Assembly: GCA_029953615.1 (NCBI GenBank)
Contig: CP124529.1
Location: forward strand, 2,694,998 to 2,758,997
Origin: Pseudomonas putida
GTDB lineage: Bacteria > Pseudomonadota > Gammaproteobacteria > Pseudomonadales > Pseudomonadaceae
Direction of reading: 5' to 3'
Length of the DNA stretch: 64,000 nt
Part shown: positions 11,075 to 20,507 of the stretch, one piece after another
Numbering within the stretch: the stretch's first letter is position 1
Layout of the letters: the number at the start of each line of letters is the position of its first letter
Position numbers and translations under genes: made by a program
Notes under the pieces: generated by a model
What the model saw: the letters and a program-made list of their open reading frames with translations, nothing else
Told to the model about the DNA's origin: nothing
Databases searched by the model: none

Positions 11075-14000
11075 GCCAGACCTATCGCCTCGCCAGCGGC
11101 GGCCGTATCGACCGCAGCAAGGTCCTGAACTTCACCTTCAACGGCAAGACCTACCAGGGTTATGCCGGTGACAGCCTGGCCGCCGCGTTGCTGGCCAACG
11201 GCGTTGATATCGTTGGCCGCAGCTTCAAGTATTCGCGTCCACGCGGCATCATTGCCGCCGGTACCGAAGAGCCGAATGCCATCCTGCAGATCGGCTCCAG
11301 CGAAGCCACCCAGATCCCCAACGTGCGAGCCACCCAGCAGGCGCTGTACGCAGGGCTTGTAGCCACCAGCACCAACGGCTGGCCGAACGTCAACAACGAC
11401 GTCATGGGCATCCTTGGCAAGGTGGGCGGCAGCATGATGCCGCCGGGCTTCTACTACAAAACCTTCATGTACCCGAAATCGTTCTGGATGACTTACGAGA
11501 AGTACATCCGCAAAGCCGCCGGCCTTGGCCGCGCGCCGCTGCAGAACGACCCGGACAGCTACGACTACATGAACCAGCACTGCGACGTGCTGATCGTCGG
11601 TGCAGGCCCTGCTGGCCTGGCCGCGGCCCTGGCCGCTGCCCGCAGCGGTGCCCGTGTGATCCTGGCTGACGAGCAGGAAGAGTTCGGCGGCAGCCTGCTC
11701 GACACCCGCGAAACCCTCGACGGCAAGCCTGCCACCGAGTGGGTCAACGCCGTGGTCAAAGAGCTGGAAAGCCTGCCGGAAGTGACCCTGCTGCCACGCG
11801 CCACGGTCAACGGCTACCACGACCATAACTTCCTGACCATCCACGAGCGACTCACCGACCACCTCGGCGACCGCGCCCCGATCGGCCAGGTTCGCCACCG
11901 CGTGCACCGCGTGCGTGCCAAGCGCGTAGTGCTGGCTGCCGGTGCCCACGAGCGCCCGCTGGTGTACGGCAACAACGACGTGCCGGGCAACATGCTGGCC
12001 GGTGCCGTGTCCACCTATGTGCGCCGCTACGGCGTGGCCCCGGGCCGCAAGCTGGTGCTGTCGACCAACAACGACCACGCCTATCGCGCCGCGCTGGACT
12101 GGCACGATGCCGGCCTGCAAGTGGTCGCCATCGCCGACGCCCGCCACAATCCGCGTGGCTCGCTGGTTGAAGAAGCGCGTGCCAAAGGCATCCGCATCCT
12201 CACCTCCAGCGCCGTGATCGAGGCCAAGGGCACCAAGCACGTAACCGGCGCCCGCGTGGCCGCCATCGACGTACAGGCACACAAGGTCACCAGCCCGGGC
12301 GAAACCCTTGAGTGCGACCTGATCGCTACCTCCGGTGGTTACAGCCCGATCGTGCACCTGGCTTCGCACCTGGGTGGTCGCCCGGTATGGCGTGAAGACA
12401 TCCTCGGCTTCGTACCGGGCGATGCGCCGCAGAAACGCGAATGCGTGGGTGGCATCAACGGCGTCTATGCCCTGGGCGACGTGATCGCCGATGGCTTCGA
12501 AGGCGGCGTTCGCGCAGCCACCGAAGCAGGCTTCAAGGCCACCGTTGGCAGCCTGCCGAAAACCGTTGCGCGCAAGGAAGAGGCCACCGTGGCGCTGTTC
12601 CAAGTGCCGCACGACAAAGGCACTGCCCGCGCACCCAAGCAGTTCGTCGACCAGCAGAACGACGTCACCGCAGCCGCCATCGAACTGGCCACCCGCGAAG
12701 GCTTCGAGTCGGTCGAGCACGTAAAACGCTACACCGCGCTGGGCTTCGGTACTGACCAGGGCAAACTGGGCAACATCAACGGCCTGGCCATCGCCGCCCG
12801 TTCGATCGGCATCACCATTCCGGAAATGGGTACCACCATGTTCCGCCCCAACTACACGCCGGTTACCTTCGGTGCAGTAGCGGGCCGCCACTGTGGTCAC
12901 CTGTTCGAACCCGTACGCTTCACCGCCCTGCATGCCTGGCATGTGAAGAACGGCGCCGAGTTCGAAGACGTCGGCCAGTGGAAGCGCCCTTGGTACTTCC
13001 CGAAAGCCGGTGAAGACATCCATGCTGCCGTGGCCCGCGAATGCAAGGCCGTGCGTGACAGCGTGGGCCTGCTGGACGCCTCGACCCTAGGCAAGATCGA
13101 CATCCAGGGCCCGGACGCGCGCGAGTTCCTCAACCGCATCTACACCAACGCCTGGACCAAGCTCGACGTGGGCAAGGCCCGCTACGGCCTGATGTGCAAG
13201 GAAGACGGCATGGTCTTCGACGACGGCGTGACCGCCTGCGTCGGCGACAACCACTTCATCATGACCACCACCACTGGCGGCGCCGCGCGTGTACTGCAGT
13301 GGATGGAGCTGTACCACCAGACCGAATGGCCGGAGCTGAAGGTGTACTTCACCTCGGTCACCGACCACTGGGCGACCATGACCCTGTCCGGCCCGAACAG
13401 CCGCAAGCTGCTCAGCGAACTGACCGACATCGACATGGACAAGGAAGCTTTCCCGTTCATGACCTGGAAGGAAGGCAACGTCGGCGGCGTACCGGCCCGG
13501 GTGTTCCGCATCTCGTTCACCGGCGAGCTGTCGTACGAAGTCAACGTGCAGGCCAACTACGCCATGGGCGTGCTGGAACAAATCATCGAGGCAGGCAAGA
13601 AGTACAACCTGACCCCGTACGGCACCGAAACCATGCACGTACTGCGTGCCGAGAAGGGCTTCATCATCGTTGGCCAGGACACTGATGGCTCGATGACCCC
13701 GGACGACCTGAACATGAGCTGGTGCGTGGGCCGCAACAAGCCGTACTCGTGGATCGGCCTGCGTGGCATGAACCGCGAAGACTGCGTGCGCGAGAACCGC
13801 AAGCAGCTGGTAGGCCTGAAGCCGATCGATCCGACCAAGTGGCTGCCGGAAGGTGCCCAGCTGGTGTTCGATCCGAAGCAGCCGATCCCGATGGACATGG
13901 TTGGCCACGTCACCTCCAGCTACGCGTCCAACTCGCTGGGCTACTCGTTCGCGAATGGGTGTGGTCAAAGGCGGCCTCAAGCGCATGGGCGAGCGTGTCT

Positions 14001-14089
14001 ACTCGCCGCAGGCCGATGGCAGCGTGATCGAGGCGGAGATCGTGTCTTCGGTGTTCTTCGATCCGAAGGGTGAGCGGCAGAACGTTTGA
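11071..14089 (+). CDS. soxA: Sarcosine oxidase, alpha subunit (frameshifted near 3' end)
   Basis: Large subunit that carries NAD+ and transfers the one-carbon unit to tetrahydrofolate. An N-terminal 2Fe-2S-like fold is present (NFTFNGKTYQGYAGDSLAAA). A pyridine-nucleotide domain follows (DVLIVGAGPAGLAAALAA). A GcvT/aminomethyltransferase-like C-terminal half ends the protein. The reading frame breaks at 13954-13955, where GCGAATGGG stands for the expected GCGATGGG. Downstream, frame +1 resumes the family sequence (MGVVKGGLKRMGERVYSP) to the stop at 14089. With the extra A removed it is 1,005 residues, the usual length. Unrepaired, the last 45 or so residues are scrambled and the frame stops at 14073. 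The start comes from the ATGA overlap with soxD. Confidence 0.92.
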
Positions 14090-14111
14090 CTCCGGGCCCT
14101 GTGGGGGCAGG

Positions 14112-14207
14112 CCCGGCCCAATCGCCGGCAAGCCAGCTCCCACAGGATCGATGCAGCTTTGAAGGTTGGTGAGTTCCCTGTGGGAGCTGGCTTGCCGGCG
14201 ATGAGGC
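14112..14207. repeat. REP pair inside the sox operon
   Basis: Inverted cores CGCCGGCAAGCCAGCTCCCA and TGGGAGCTGGCTTGCCGGCG separate soxA from soxG. A REP pair within an operon can stabilise the upstream mRNA or attenuate the downstream genes. Confidence 0.88.
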
Positions 14208-14268
14208 CGGTAGCCCCAACACAAAAGCTGCGTCGCATCGACGAACAAGAATTCAAGGCAGGTAAGAA

Positions 14269-14901
14269 ATGAGCGCTATCAACGTCTTCCAGCAAAACCC
14301 CGGCGCCGAGGCCAAGGCCCAGTCGCCACTGCACCACGCCGACCTGGCCAGCCTGGTTGGCAAAGGCCGCAAGAACGCAGGCGTGACCCTGCGTGAACGC
14401 AAGTTCCTCGGCCACCTGACCATCCGTGGCGACGGCCACGACCCGGAATTCGCCGCCGGCGTGCACAAGGCCCTGGGCCTGGAGCTGCCAGTGGCCCTGA
14501 CCGTGGTCGCCAACAACGAAATGTCGCTGCAATGGATGGGGCCGGACGAGTGGCTGCTGATCGTCCCGGGCGGCCAGGAGTTTGCCGTCGAGCAGAAGCT
14601 GCGCGCGGCCCTCGAAGGCCAGCACATCCAGGTAGTCAATGTCAGCGGCGGGCAAAGCCTGCTGGAACTGCGCGGCCCGAACGTGCGCGAAGTGCTGATG
14701 AAATCCACCAGCTATGATGTTCATCCGAACAACTTCCCGGTAGGCAAGGCCGTCGGCACCGTATTCGCCAAGTCGCAACTGGTGATCCGCCGCACCGCCG
14801 AAGACACCTGGGAGCTGGTGATTCGCCGCAGCTTCGCCGACTACTGGTGGCTGTGGCTGCAAGACGCTTCGGCCGAGTACGGTCTGAGCATCGAGGCTTA
14901 A
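14269..14901 (+). CDS. soxG: Sarcosine oxidase, gamma subunit
   Basis: A 210-residue subunit with a partial aminomethyltransferase (GcvT-like) fold that closes the folate-binding side of the complex. It reads MSAINVFQQNPGAEAK, then LRERKFLGHLTIRGDG, and WMGPDEWLLIVPGG in the middle. It follows soxA after a 180-base REP-containing gap and is followed 11 bases later by purU. AGGTAAG lies ahead of the ATG. Confidence 0.93.
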   Translation: MSAINVFQQNPGAEAKAQSPLHHADLASLVGKGRKNAGVTLRERKFLGHLTIRGDGHDPEFAAGVHKALGLELPVALTVVANNEMSLQWMGPDEWLLIVPGGQEFAVEQKLRAALEGQHIQVVNVSGGQSLLELRGPNVREVLMKSTSYDVHPNNFPVGKAVGTVFAKSQLVIRRTAEDTWELVIRRSFADYWWLWLQDASAEYGLSIEA

Positions 14902-14912
14902 GGAGAGCGAAC

Positions 14913-15770
14913 ATGAGTCGGGCACCGGATACCTGGATTCTCACCGCCGACTGCCCGAGCATGCTCGGCACCGTCGACGTGGTGACGCGTTACCTCTTCG
15001 AGCAGCGCTGCTACGTGACGGAGCACCACTCCTTCGATGACCGGCTGTCGGGGCGTTTCTTCATTCGCGTGGAGTTCCGCCAGCCGGACGATTTCGACGA
15101 GGCAGGCTTCCGTGCCGGCCTCGCCGAGCGCAGCGAAGCGTTCGGCATGACGTTTGAGCTGACTGCACCCAATCACCGCCCCAAGGTGGTGATCATGGTG
15201 TCCAAAGCTGACCATTGCCTGAACGACCTGCTGTATCGCCAGCGCATTGGCCAGCTGGCCATGGACGTTGTCGCGGTGGTGTCCAACCACCCGGACCTCG
15301 AGCCGTTGGCGCATTGGCACAAGATTCCCTACTACCACTTCGCCCTCGACCCGAAGGACAAGCCGGCGCAAGAGCGCAAGGTGATCCAGGTGATCGAAGA
15401 AACCGGCGCGGAGCTGGTGGTGCTTGCCCGTTACATGCAGGTGCTGTCGCCGGAGCTGTGCCGGCGCCTGGATGGTTGGGCGATCAACATTCACCACTCG
15501 TTGCTGCCCGGGTTCAAGGGCGCCAAGCCTTATCACCAGGCTTACAACAAGGGCGTGAAGATGGTTGGCGCCACGGCGCACTACATCAACAACGACCTGG
15601 ACGAAGGGCCGATCATCGCCCAGGGCGTGGAGGTGGTGGACCACAGCCATTACCCTGAAGATCTGATTGCCAAAGGGCGCGACATCGAGTGCCTGACCTT
15701 GGCGCGGGCAGTGGGTTATCACATCGAGCGGCGTGTGTTCCTCAACGCCAACCGGACGGTAGTTCTGTAA
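14913..15770 (+). CDS. purU: Formyltetrahydrofolate deformylase
   Basis: Hydrolyses 10-formyl-tetrahydrofolate to formate and free tetrahydrofolate, so folate loaded by sarcosine oxidase can be recycled. The 285 residues have an N-terminal ACT domain (WILTADCPSMLGTVDVVTRY) and a C-terminal formyltransferase-type domain. The catalytic pieces are INIHHSLLPGF (Asn, His) and HYINNDLDEGPIIAQ (Asp). AGGAGA seven bases ahead of the ATG fixes the start. It is co-directional with soxG and very close. Confidence 0.94.
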   Translation: MSRAPDTWILTADCPSMLGTVDVVTRYLFEQRCYVTEHHSFDDRLSGRFFIRVEFRQPDDFDEAGFRAGLAERSEAFGMTFELTAPNHRPKVVIMVSKADHCLNDLLYRQRIGQLAMDVVAVVSNHPDLEPLAHWHKIPYYHFALDPKDKPAQERKVIQVIEETGAELVVLARYMQVLSPELCRRLDGWAINIHHSLLPGFKGAKPYHQAYNKGVKMVGATAHYINNDLDEGPIIAQGVEVVDHSHYPEDLIAKGRDIECLTLARAVGYHIERRVFLNANRTVVL

Positions 15771-15785
15771 TAACCTGTATCGGCC

Positions 15786-15870
15786 TCTTCGCGGGCATGC
15801 CCGCTCCCACTGGTGTTGCGCTGCTCTCAAGGCTAGCGCGGTACCTGTGGGAGCGGGCGTGCCCGCGAAT
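15786..15870. repeat. REP pair
   Basis: Inverted cores TTCGCGGGCATGCCCGCTCC and GGAGCGGGCGTGCCCGCGAA lie between purU and fdhA. The rest of the 269-base gap probably holds the fdhA promoter. Confidence 0.88.
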
Positions 15871-16039
15871 GGCCCAACACAATTTCCCCTGCCGTTAAAA
15901 GGCATCTCCCTGTCGCTTCCAGTCAGTGCATCCCGCCGTATCAGGCCCACAATTCCCTGCATTCCAGAAACACATGCCGCCCCGGATGGCGGCGCGTTCA
16001 ACCACCGCTGCATAAATAAAAATCAAGCGAGGTAAGAGC

Positions 16040-17239
16040 ATGTCTGGCAATCGTGGAGTGGTATATCTCGGCGCCGGCAAGGTCGAGGTGCAGAAGATCG
16101 ACTACCCGAAAATGCAGGACCCACGCGGCAAGAAAATCGAGCACGGCGTGATCCTGAAGGTGGTCTCCACCAACATCTGCGGCTCCGACCAGCACATGGT
16201 CCGTGGCCGCACCACCGCCCAGGTCGGCCTGGTCCTGGGCCACGAAATCACCGGTGAAATCGTCGAGAAGGGCCGCGACGTCGAGCGCATGCAGATCGGC
16301 GACCTGGTCTCGGTACCGTTCAACGTCGCCTGCGGCCGTTGCCGCTCCTGCAAAGAGATGCACACCGGTGTCTGCCTCACCGTCAACCCGGCCCGCGCAG
16401 GCGGTGCCTACGGCTACGTCGACATGGGTGACTGGACCGGCGGCCAGGCCGAATACGTGCTGGTGCCTTACGCTGACTTCAACCTGCTGAAACTGCCAGA
16501 GCGCGACAAGGCCATGGAGAAGATCCGTGACCTGACCTGCCTGTCCGACATCCTGCCGACCGGCTACCACGGTGCCGTGACTGCTGGCGTCGGCCCGGGC
16601 AGCACCGTCTACGTTGCCGGTGCCGGCCCGGTCGGCCTGGCCGCCGCTGCCTCGGCGCGCCTGCTGGGCGCCGCCTGCGTGATTGTTGGCGACCTGAACC
16701 AGGCTCGTCTGGCTCACGCTAAGGCCCAGGGCTTCGAAGTGGTCGACCTGTCCAAGGACACCCCACTGCACGAGCAGATCGTCGATATCCTCGGCGAGCC
16801 GGAAGTGGACTGCGCCGTCGACGCCGTAGGCTTCGAGGCCCGTGGCCATGGCCACGAAGGTGCCAAGCATGAAGCGCCGGCAACCGTGCTGAACTCGCTG
16901 ATGCAGGTTACCCGCGTTGCCGGCAATATCGGTATCCCGGGCCTGTACGTGACCGAAGACCCGGGCGCGGTCGATGCTGCTGCCAAGATCGGCGCGCTGA
17001 GCATCCGCTTCGGCCTGGGTTGGGCCAAGTCGCACAGCTTCCACACCGGCCAGACCCCGACCATGAAATACAACCGTCAGCTGATGCAGGCGATCATGTG
17101 GGACCGCATCAACATTGCCGAAGTGGTGGGTGTGCAGGTGATCAACCTGGATCAGGCGCCGGAAGGGTATGGCGAGTTTGATGCGGGTGTGCCGAAGAAG
17201 TTTGTGATCGACCCGCACAAGATGTGGGGTGCGGCGTAA
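16040..17239 (+). CDS. fdhA: Formaldehyde dehydrogenase, glutathione-independent
   Basis: Zinc medium-chain dehydrogenase that oxidises formaldehyde to formate with NAD+ without glutathione, the classic P. putida enzyme. 399 residues. Catalytic zinc ligands are in NICGSDQHMV and LGHEITGEI. The structural zinc cluster is CGRCRSCKEMHTGVC. The NAD fold reads VAGAGPVGLAAAASA. It detoxifies the formaldehyde released by betaine, dimethylglycine and sarcosine demethylation, explaining its place here. GAGGTAAG precedes the ATG and a strong terminator follows. Confidence 0.96.
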   Translation: MSGNRGVVYLGAGKVEVQKIDYPKMQDPRGKKIEHGVILKVVSTNICGSDQHMVRGRTTAQVGLVLGHEITGEIVEKGRDVERMQIGDLVSVPFNVACGRCRSCKEMHTGVCLTVNPARAGGAYGYVDMGDWTGGQAEYVLVPYADFNLLKLPERDKAMEKIRDLTCLSDILPTGYHGAVTAGVGPGSTVYVAGAGPVGLAAAASARLLGAACVIVGDLNQARLAHAKAQGFEVVDLSKDTPLHEQIVDILGEPEVDCAVDAVGFEARGHGHEGAKHEAPATVLNSLMQVTRVAGNIGIPGLYVTEDPGAVDAAAKIGALSIRFGLGWAKSHSFHTGQTPTMKYNRQLMQAIMWDRINIAEVVGVQVINLDQAPEGYGEFDAGVPKKFVIDPHKMWGAA

Positions 17240-17257
17240 CGGCCGTCGTTTGACAAG

Positions 17258-17283
17258 AGCCCCTCGCATCGAGGGGCTTTTTC
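17258..17283 (+). terminator. Rho-independent terminator after fdhA
   Basis: AGCCCCTCG-CAT-CGAGGGGCT makes a nine-pair stem with a three-base loop, followed by a T run. It lies 20 bases after the fdhA stop. Confidence 0.92.
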
Positions 17284-17320
17284 ATGGCTGTGTCATTGAC
17301 TTCAAAGCCAGCACTGTCCC

Positions 17321-17480
17321 CTGTAGGAGCAGCCTTGAGCTGCGAAAGGGCCGGCAAGTCGAAAGCTCATCTCTGGCATCAATGGCGTCTTCGCAGCACA
17401 AGGCTGCTCCTACCTGGAGCCGAGCCAGCCAGGGAGATTGACGGCGAACACTGTGGGAGCGGGCGTGCCCGCGAAGAGGC
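17321..17480. repeat. REP-like elements of two sequence types
   Basis: A GTAGGAGCAGCCTTG...CTGCGAA element and its inverted partner (CTTCGCAG...CAAGGCTGCTCCTAC) are followed by a single CTGTGGGAGCGGGCGTGCCC element. Two REP variants thus sit side by side after fdhA. Confidence 0.75.
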
Positions 17481-17500
17481 CAGCCCAGGCAACCCAAAAC

Positions 17501-17770
17501 TCAGCGCATCATCCCCCACTCAGCATCATCCATCAGCGCCTTGGCCAACGCGCTCAGGTAATGCGATGCCCAAAGCAACTGCGGCTTGTTGTCCATCAGC
17601 CCGTCAATGGTCATGTCCCGCACATAGCCCATCAGCTCCGAGGCCTGGTCACGGCATCCTAGCAAGGGATCCCAGAGGCAATGCAGAATAGCGGGTGGGT
17701 CTTGTTTTCCCCCCTGATAAAAGATGGTCTTGCCGACGGTAGTGTTGGGTTCTCTTGCGCCTGTTGTCAT
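17501..17770 (-). CDS. DUF3077-type small hypothetical protein
   Basis: An 89-residue soluble protein beginning MTTGAREPNTTVGKTIFYQ. It contains DPLLGCRDQASELMGYVRDM and ends DAEWGMMR. The TVGKTIFYQG opening and the CRDQASELMG...TIDG segment fit the DUF3077 family, abundant in P. putida and of unknown function. AAGGGGA lies eight bases ahead of the ATG; longer readings run into a REP element. It is alone between REPs. Assignment is from memory of the family pattern. Confidence 0.7.
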   Translation of the reverse strand: MTTGAREPNTTVGKTIFYQGGKQDPPAILHCLWDPLLGCRDQASELMGYVRDMTIDGLMDNKPQLLWASHYLSALAKALMDDAEWGMMR

Positions 17771-17810
17771 TGTTCTATCCCCTTGAAATTGGCGGTGCCT
17801 GTCCGGGCCT

Positions 17811-17881
17811 CTTCGAGGGTAAACCCGCTCCCACAAGTTTTGCGCCGCCCCTGTGGGAGCGGGTTCACCCGCGAAGACGCC
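17811..17881. repeat. REP pair
   Basis: Inverted cores CTTCGAGGGTAAACCCGCTC and GAGCGGGTTCACCCGCGAAG lie just upstream of the DUF3077 gene. Confidence 0.82.
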
Positions 17882-18267
17882 AGCTCAGACAACACATCAA
17901 ACAAGCCTCAGCGTGGCATCCGCGTCACAGTCTGGGCACGCTGGGCATACCCCGTCGCCAGGAGGGTGGTGATTTCAAGGGAAAGGAATTGCGAGGTGGT
18001 TCAAAATCAGTTTTCTGCATGGTGTAACCCTCTGTCGATTGCGCCGACACCCTCTGCTGTCAAACAAATGGGTGGCAGCTGTACGCGGGTTGACAGACCG
18101 GTCGACAGATTAAACCCGGCGCACACAGGGGGCCCCACGCACAGCCACCATTGAGGTAAGCCATCACGTATCGTCGGTATCGGCCTGTCAAAGCCGATCG
18201 CTGATGTGCAGCGACCGCTCGAGACTAGAGCGCAACCCAGAGCAATGGCTTGGAGGGGATAGGGAGT

Positions 18268-18324
18268 ATGTTTCAGAAACGTCCTACAAGTAAGAGGAAA
18301 AAACGGAAATCAAAGTGGGATTGA
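18268..18324 (+). CDS. Possible 18-residue basic peptide
   Basis: The frame reads MFQKRPTSKRKKRKSKWD, with nine Lys/Arg in 18 residues. It is preceded by two purine-rich ribosome-site candidates (GGAGGGGA and AGGGAG). So short a frame can occur by chance; the only support is the strong ribosome site and the biased composition. No function is proposed. Confidence 0.25.
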   Translation: MFQKRPTSKRKKRKSKWD

Positions 18325-18401
18325 GGCGCTAATACAGGCATATAGAAGAAACTTGCGGGTAGCCCACGCAAAAAATTCAGCGCGGTCTGATTGGCCTAAA
18401 G

Positions 18402-18427
18402 AAAAAATCCCCTCGAATTGAGGGGCT
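18402..18427 (-). terminator. Rho-independent terminator after the Rhs remnant
   Basis: On the minus strand CCCCTC-AATTC-GAGGGG is followed by six Ts. It lies about 65 bases past the last frame of the broken Rhs gene. Confidence 0.8.
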
Positions 18428-18489
18428 TCTGCAGTGGGTCGGCCTCTGTGGGCGATCATGAGTCCTGTATACGATAATTTTATTCGGTG

Positions 18490-19455
18490 TCAATATCGGA
18501 TCACTTTTTGAATATCGCTAGTTGATGGTGTATATCCAGGTTCGAATAATAATCTTGTGATTTCATTACTGTAAAAGTCGCCGTATCGTGCGGCCATCTG
18601 TTGGTAGATCTCATGTTCGCCGATGGGTGTTAATGGGGGCGCGGTTTTCTCATTTCTTGATAGTTTGAGCTTGCTAAGCGTTCAAGTTTTCTCAGATATT
18701 TTAAGCTGTCTCCAGTTATTGTATTTACTGGCAATGGGGCGGAAGGTTCATATTGAGCCATGTGCTCCAGCGTTGGAGCTGTGGCCGCTTCATTGATATT
18801 GGATAGGCTTTTGGCAGCTTTTAAGTCGTACCTGGAGGGTCGGAAGTCTTTTCCTGTATTTTCGAATACCGGATTGAAGCTGCTAGGTTGAGAGTACTCG
18901 GATGGCTGATTTATCGCTGGTGTAGACTTACTTAGCTTCGTGTTTATGGATTTTTATGTTCTTGTTTGAGAATACTTTCATGAGCGATGTAAGCGGATTC
19001 TTGGCATGCCCAGTTGGGTCTGTGTTGTTTACCGGGTCGCCGCTGCAGTAACCATAGCAATTTATGCTGCCAGCCAAGAAGGGACTGAGGTTATCTGGGG
19101 AGTGAAAACGCATTAGTACAGTGTCAAATATACGGTAGCTGCCAAGCAAGTATTTTCCGGCAGCTAGGGGGAGTTCTCCTGCGAAGCCAATCAAAGAGCG
19201 CTCTTGAAGTTCTGCGCTGTCGTACCCGTAGACTGAAAATATTTTTCCTGAAATATTTTCCTTGCGAGCGATGCTAACAGGTGTGTTTGAAATGTCCACT
19301 GATAAAAGCGCTGGCTCGTTGGGTGTGGAATTTAAAGTTTTTTCAGCTATCGGACTGGTGTCGCTTCGTATGATTGATATGCTTTTGTTAGTAAAAATAA
19401 CAGTATTGGTGCTGAGGCCTTGATAGAATATTGATTGCTTGCTATTGAAAGACAT
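18490..19455 (-). pseudogene. Orphan RHS repeat-associated core protein, broken by two frameshifts
   Basis: Frame one (19455-18928) carries the Rhs core: FAGELPLAAGKYLLGSYR, then VLMRFHSPDNLSPF and NCYGYCSGDPVNNTDPTGH. It stops at 18928. A second frame is open without a stop for about 100 codons down to 18630 (SKSTPAINQPSEYSQPSSFN...). A third runs to 18490, with APPLTPIGEHEIYQQMAARYG. That third piece matches the ending I recall from intact Pseudomonas orphan Rhs proteins. The shifts fall at about 18,930-18,957 and 18,632-18,680. Joined, they make about 321 residues. DNA here is clearly AT-richer than its neighbours, suggesting transfer. The variable tail after DPTGH may have been a toxin-like module. 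Confidence 0.82.
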
Positions 19456-19681
19456 GTGCAGCCTCCATTTTAACTAGATATGTTGGTTCATGTTAGAATG
19501 GTTTCGAGTTTTAAGCATAATCTTATATTGTGCAACTGGTAAAATTGCTAGTTTCGAGGTTGATCTATTTATGAGTTGGCCCTCATTTTGGGATTCTGAC
19601 AGTTGGCTTGGAACAAACGCCCAAACAACAAGTCAAACCCCTCGTTTCCCAGGCCATCCCGGCCAACCGAGGTCCCTCCCG
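19456..19681. other. AT-rich spacer upstream of the DUF2780 gene
   Basis: Divergent spacer between the Rhs remnant and the DUF2780 gene. A frame entering the DUF2780 gene from 19490 is open, but its first 64 codons resemble nothing and precede a clear signal peptide, so I leave them out. The low GC content extends from the Rhs remnant to about 19,620. Confidence 0.45.
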
Positions 19682-20260
19682 ATGAAAGCATTCACCCTGG
19701 CAACCCTGATGACCCTGGCCGCAAGCCCGGTGTTCGCCTTCAACCTCAGCGATGCCGCCAACGCCGTGTCCGCCATGCAGAACCAGCAGCAAGGCCAGGT
19801 GCAGGCTCCTGCGGCGCAAGCCAATCTGCTCAATACCTTGGGCAGCCAATTGAACATCACCCCCGAACAGGCCGTGGGCGGGGCGGGAGCGATGTTGGGG
19901 TTGGCGCGTAATAACCTCAGCAGCGAGGACTATGGCCAGTTGACCAAGGCAGTGCCGGGGCTGGACCTGCTGGCCGGGGCCAGCGCGCTGGGTGGTTTGA
20001 GTGGGTTGGGGGATTTGCTGGGCAAGAACAGCGAGAACCCGTCGGCGTTGAGCAATGCGCTGGGTGGCAATGTGGAGAACCGCAGCGACCTGGACAATGC
20101 GTTCAAGGCGCTGGGCATGGATACCGGGATGATCGGGCAGTTTGCTCCGTTGCTGCTGCAGTACCTGGGGCAGCAGGGGATTGCCGGGTCGTTGCTGCAA
20201 AATCTGGGCAGCTTGTGGACTACCCCGGCGCCAGCGCCATTGGCTCAGCCTTCCGTCTGA
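19682..20260 (+). CDS. DUF2780 exported protein
   Basis: A 192-residue protein with a signal peptide (MKAFTLATLMTLAASPVFAF). The mature part has a Gln-rich stretch followed by Gly/Leu-rich repeats (LNITPEQAVGGAGAMLGLAR; LLGKNSENPSALSNALGG) and an APLLLQYLGQQG end. The pattern fits DUF2780/VcgC-VcgE-type proteins, whose role is unknown; they are presumed periplasmic. The start is chosen because the signal peptide begins exactly there. Confidence 0.75.
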   Translation: MKAFTLATLMTLAASPVFAFNLSDAANAVSAMQNQQQGQVQAPAAQANLLNTLGSQLNITPEQAVGGAGAMLGLARNNLSSEDYGQLTKAVPGLDLLAGASALGGLSGLGDLLGKNSENPSALSNALGGNVENRSDLDNAFKALGMDTGMIGQFAPLLLQYLGQQGIAGSLLQNLGSLWTTPAPAPLAQPSV

Positions 20261-20277
20261 AGGTTTTGCAGGGGAAG

Positions 20278-20477
20278 TGCTGGCCCTATCGCCGGCTAGC
20301 CAGCTCCCACAGGGTTATCACAGAACTCAGGGCCGGCGCTGTAGTTGTGGGGCAACTGTCTTGATCAAGATTCAAGCGCCTGCGCAGTTTTTGTGGGCGC
20401 GGGCATGCCCGCGAACACCGGCGAAGCCGGTGGCCTACACCGCGCTGGATTCTTCGCGGGCGCGCCCGCTCCCACAA
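20278..20477. repeat. Group of three to four REP elements
   Basis: A TCGCCGGCTAGCCAGCTCCC element, a GTGGGCGCGGGCATGCCCGC element and an inverted CGCGGGCGCGCCCGCTCCCA element lie between two converging genes. Confidence 0.8.
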
Positions 20478-20507
20478 AACATAAGCAGATCTGCGTCGGG
20501 CCGATAG

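Larger units (their letters stand above)
17882..18489. other. Non-coding stretch with one doubtful peptide and a terminator
   Basis: About 600 bases with no convincing gene. On the minus strand, 31 codons from an ATG at 18021-18019 read MQKTDFEPPRNSFPLKSPPS before a stop; this has no recognised relatives. A basic 18-codon frame and a minus-strand terminator, listed separately, also lie here. Composition becomes AT-rich after about 18,250. Confidence 0.5.

Noticed and set aside
10909..14073. Single long reading that merges the end of soxD with soxA
   Set aside because: The conserved soxA start at 11071 overlaps the soxD stop (ATGA), and the reading's end past 13955 is frameshift nonsense.
19490..19681. 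64-residue N-terminal extension of the DUF2780 protein
   Set aside because: It is unconserved, lies in AT-rich spacer DNA, and would bury a clear signal peptide.
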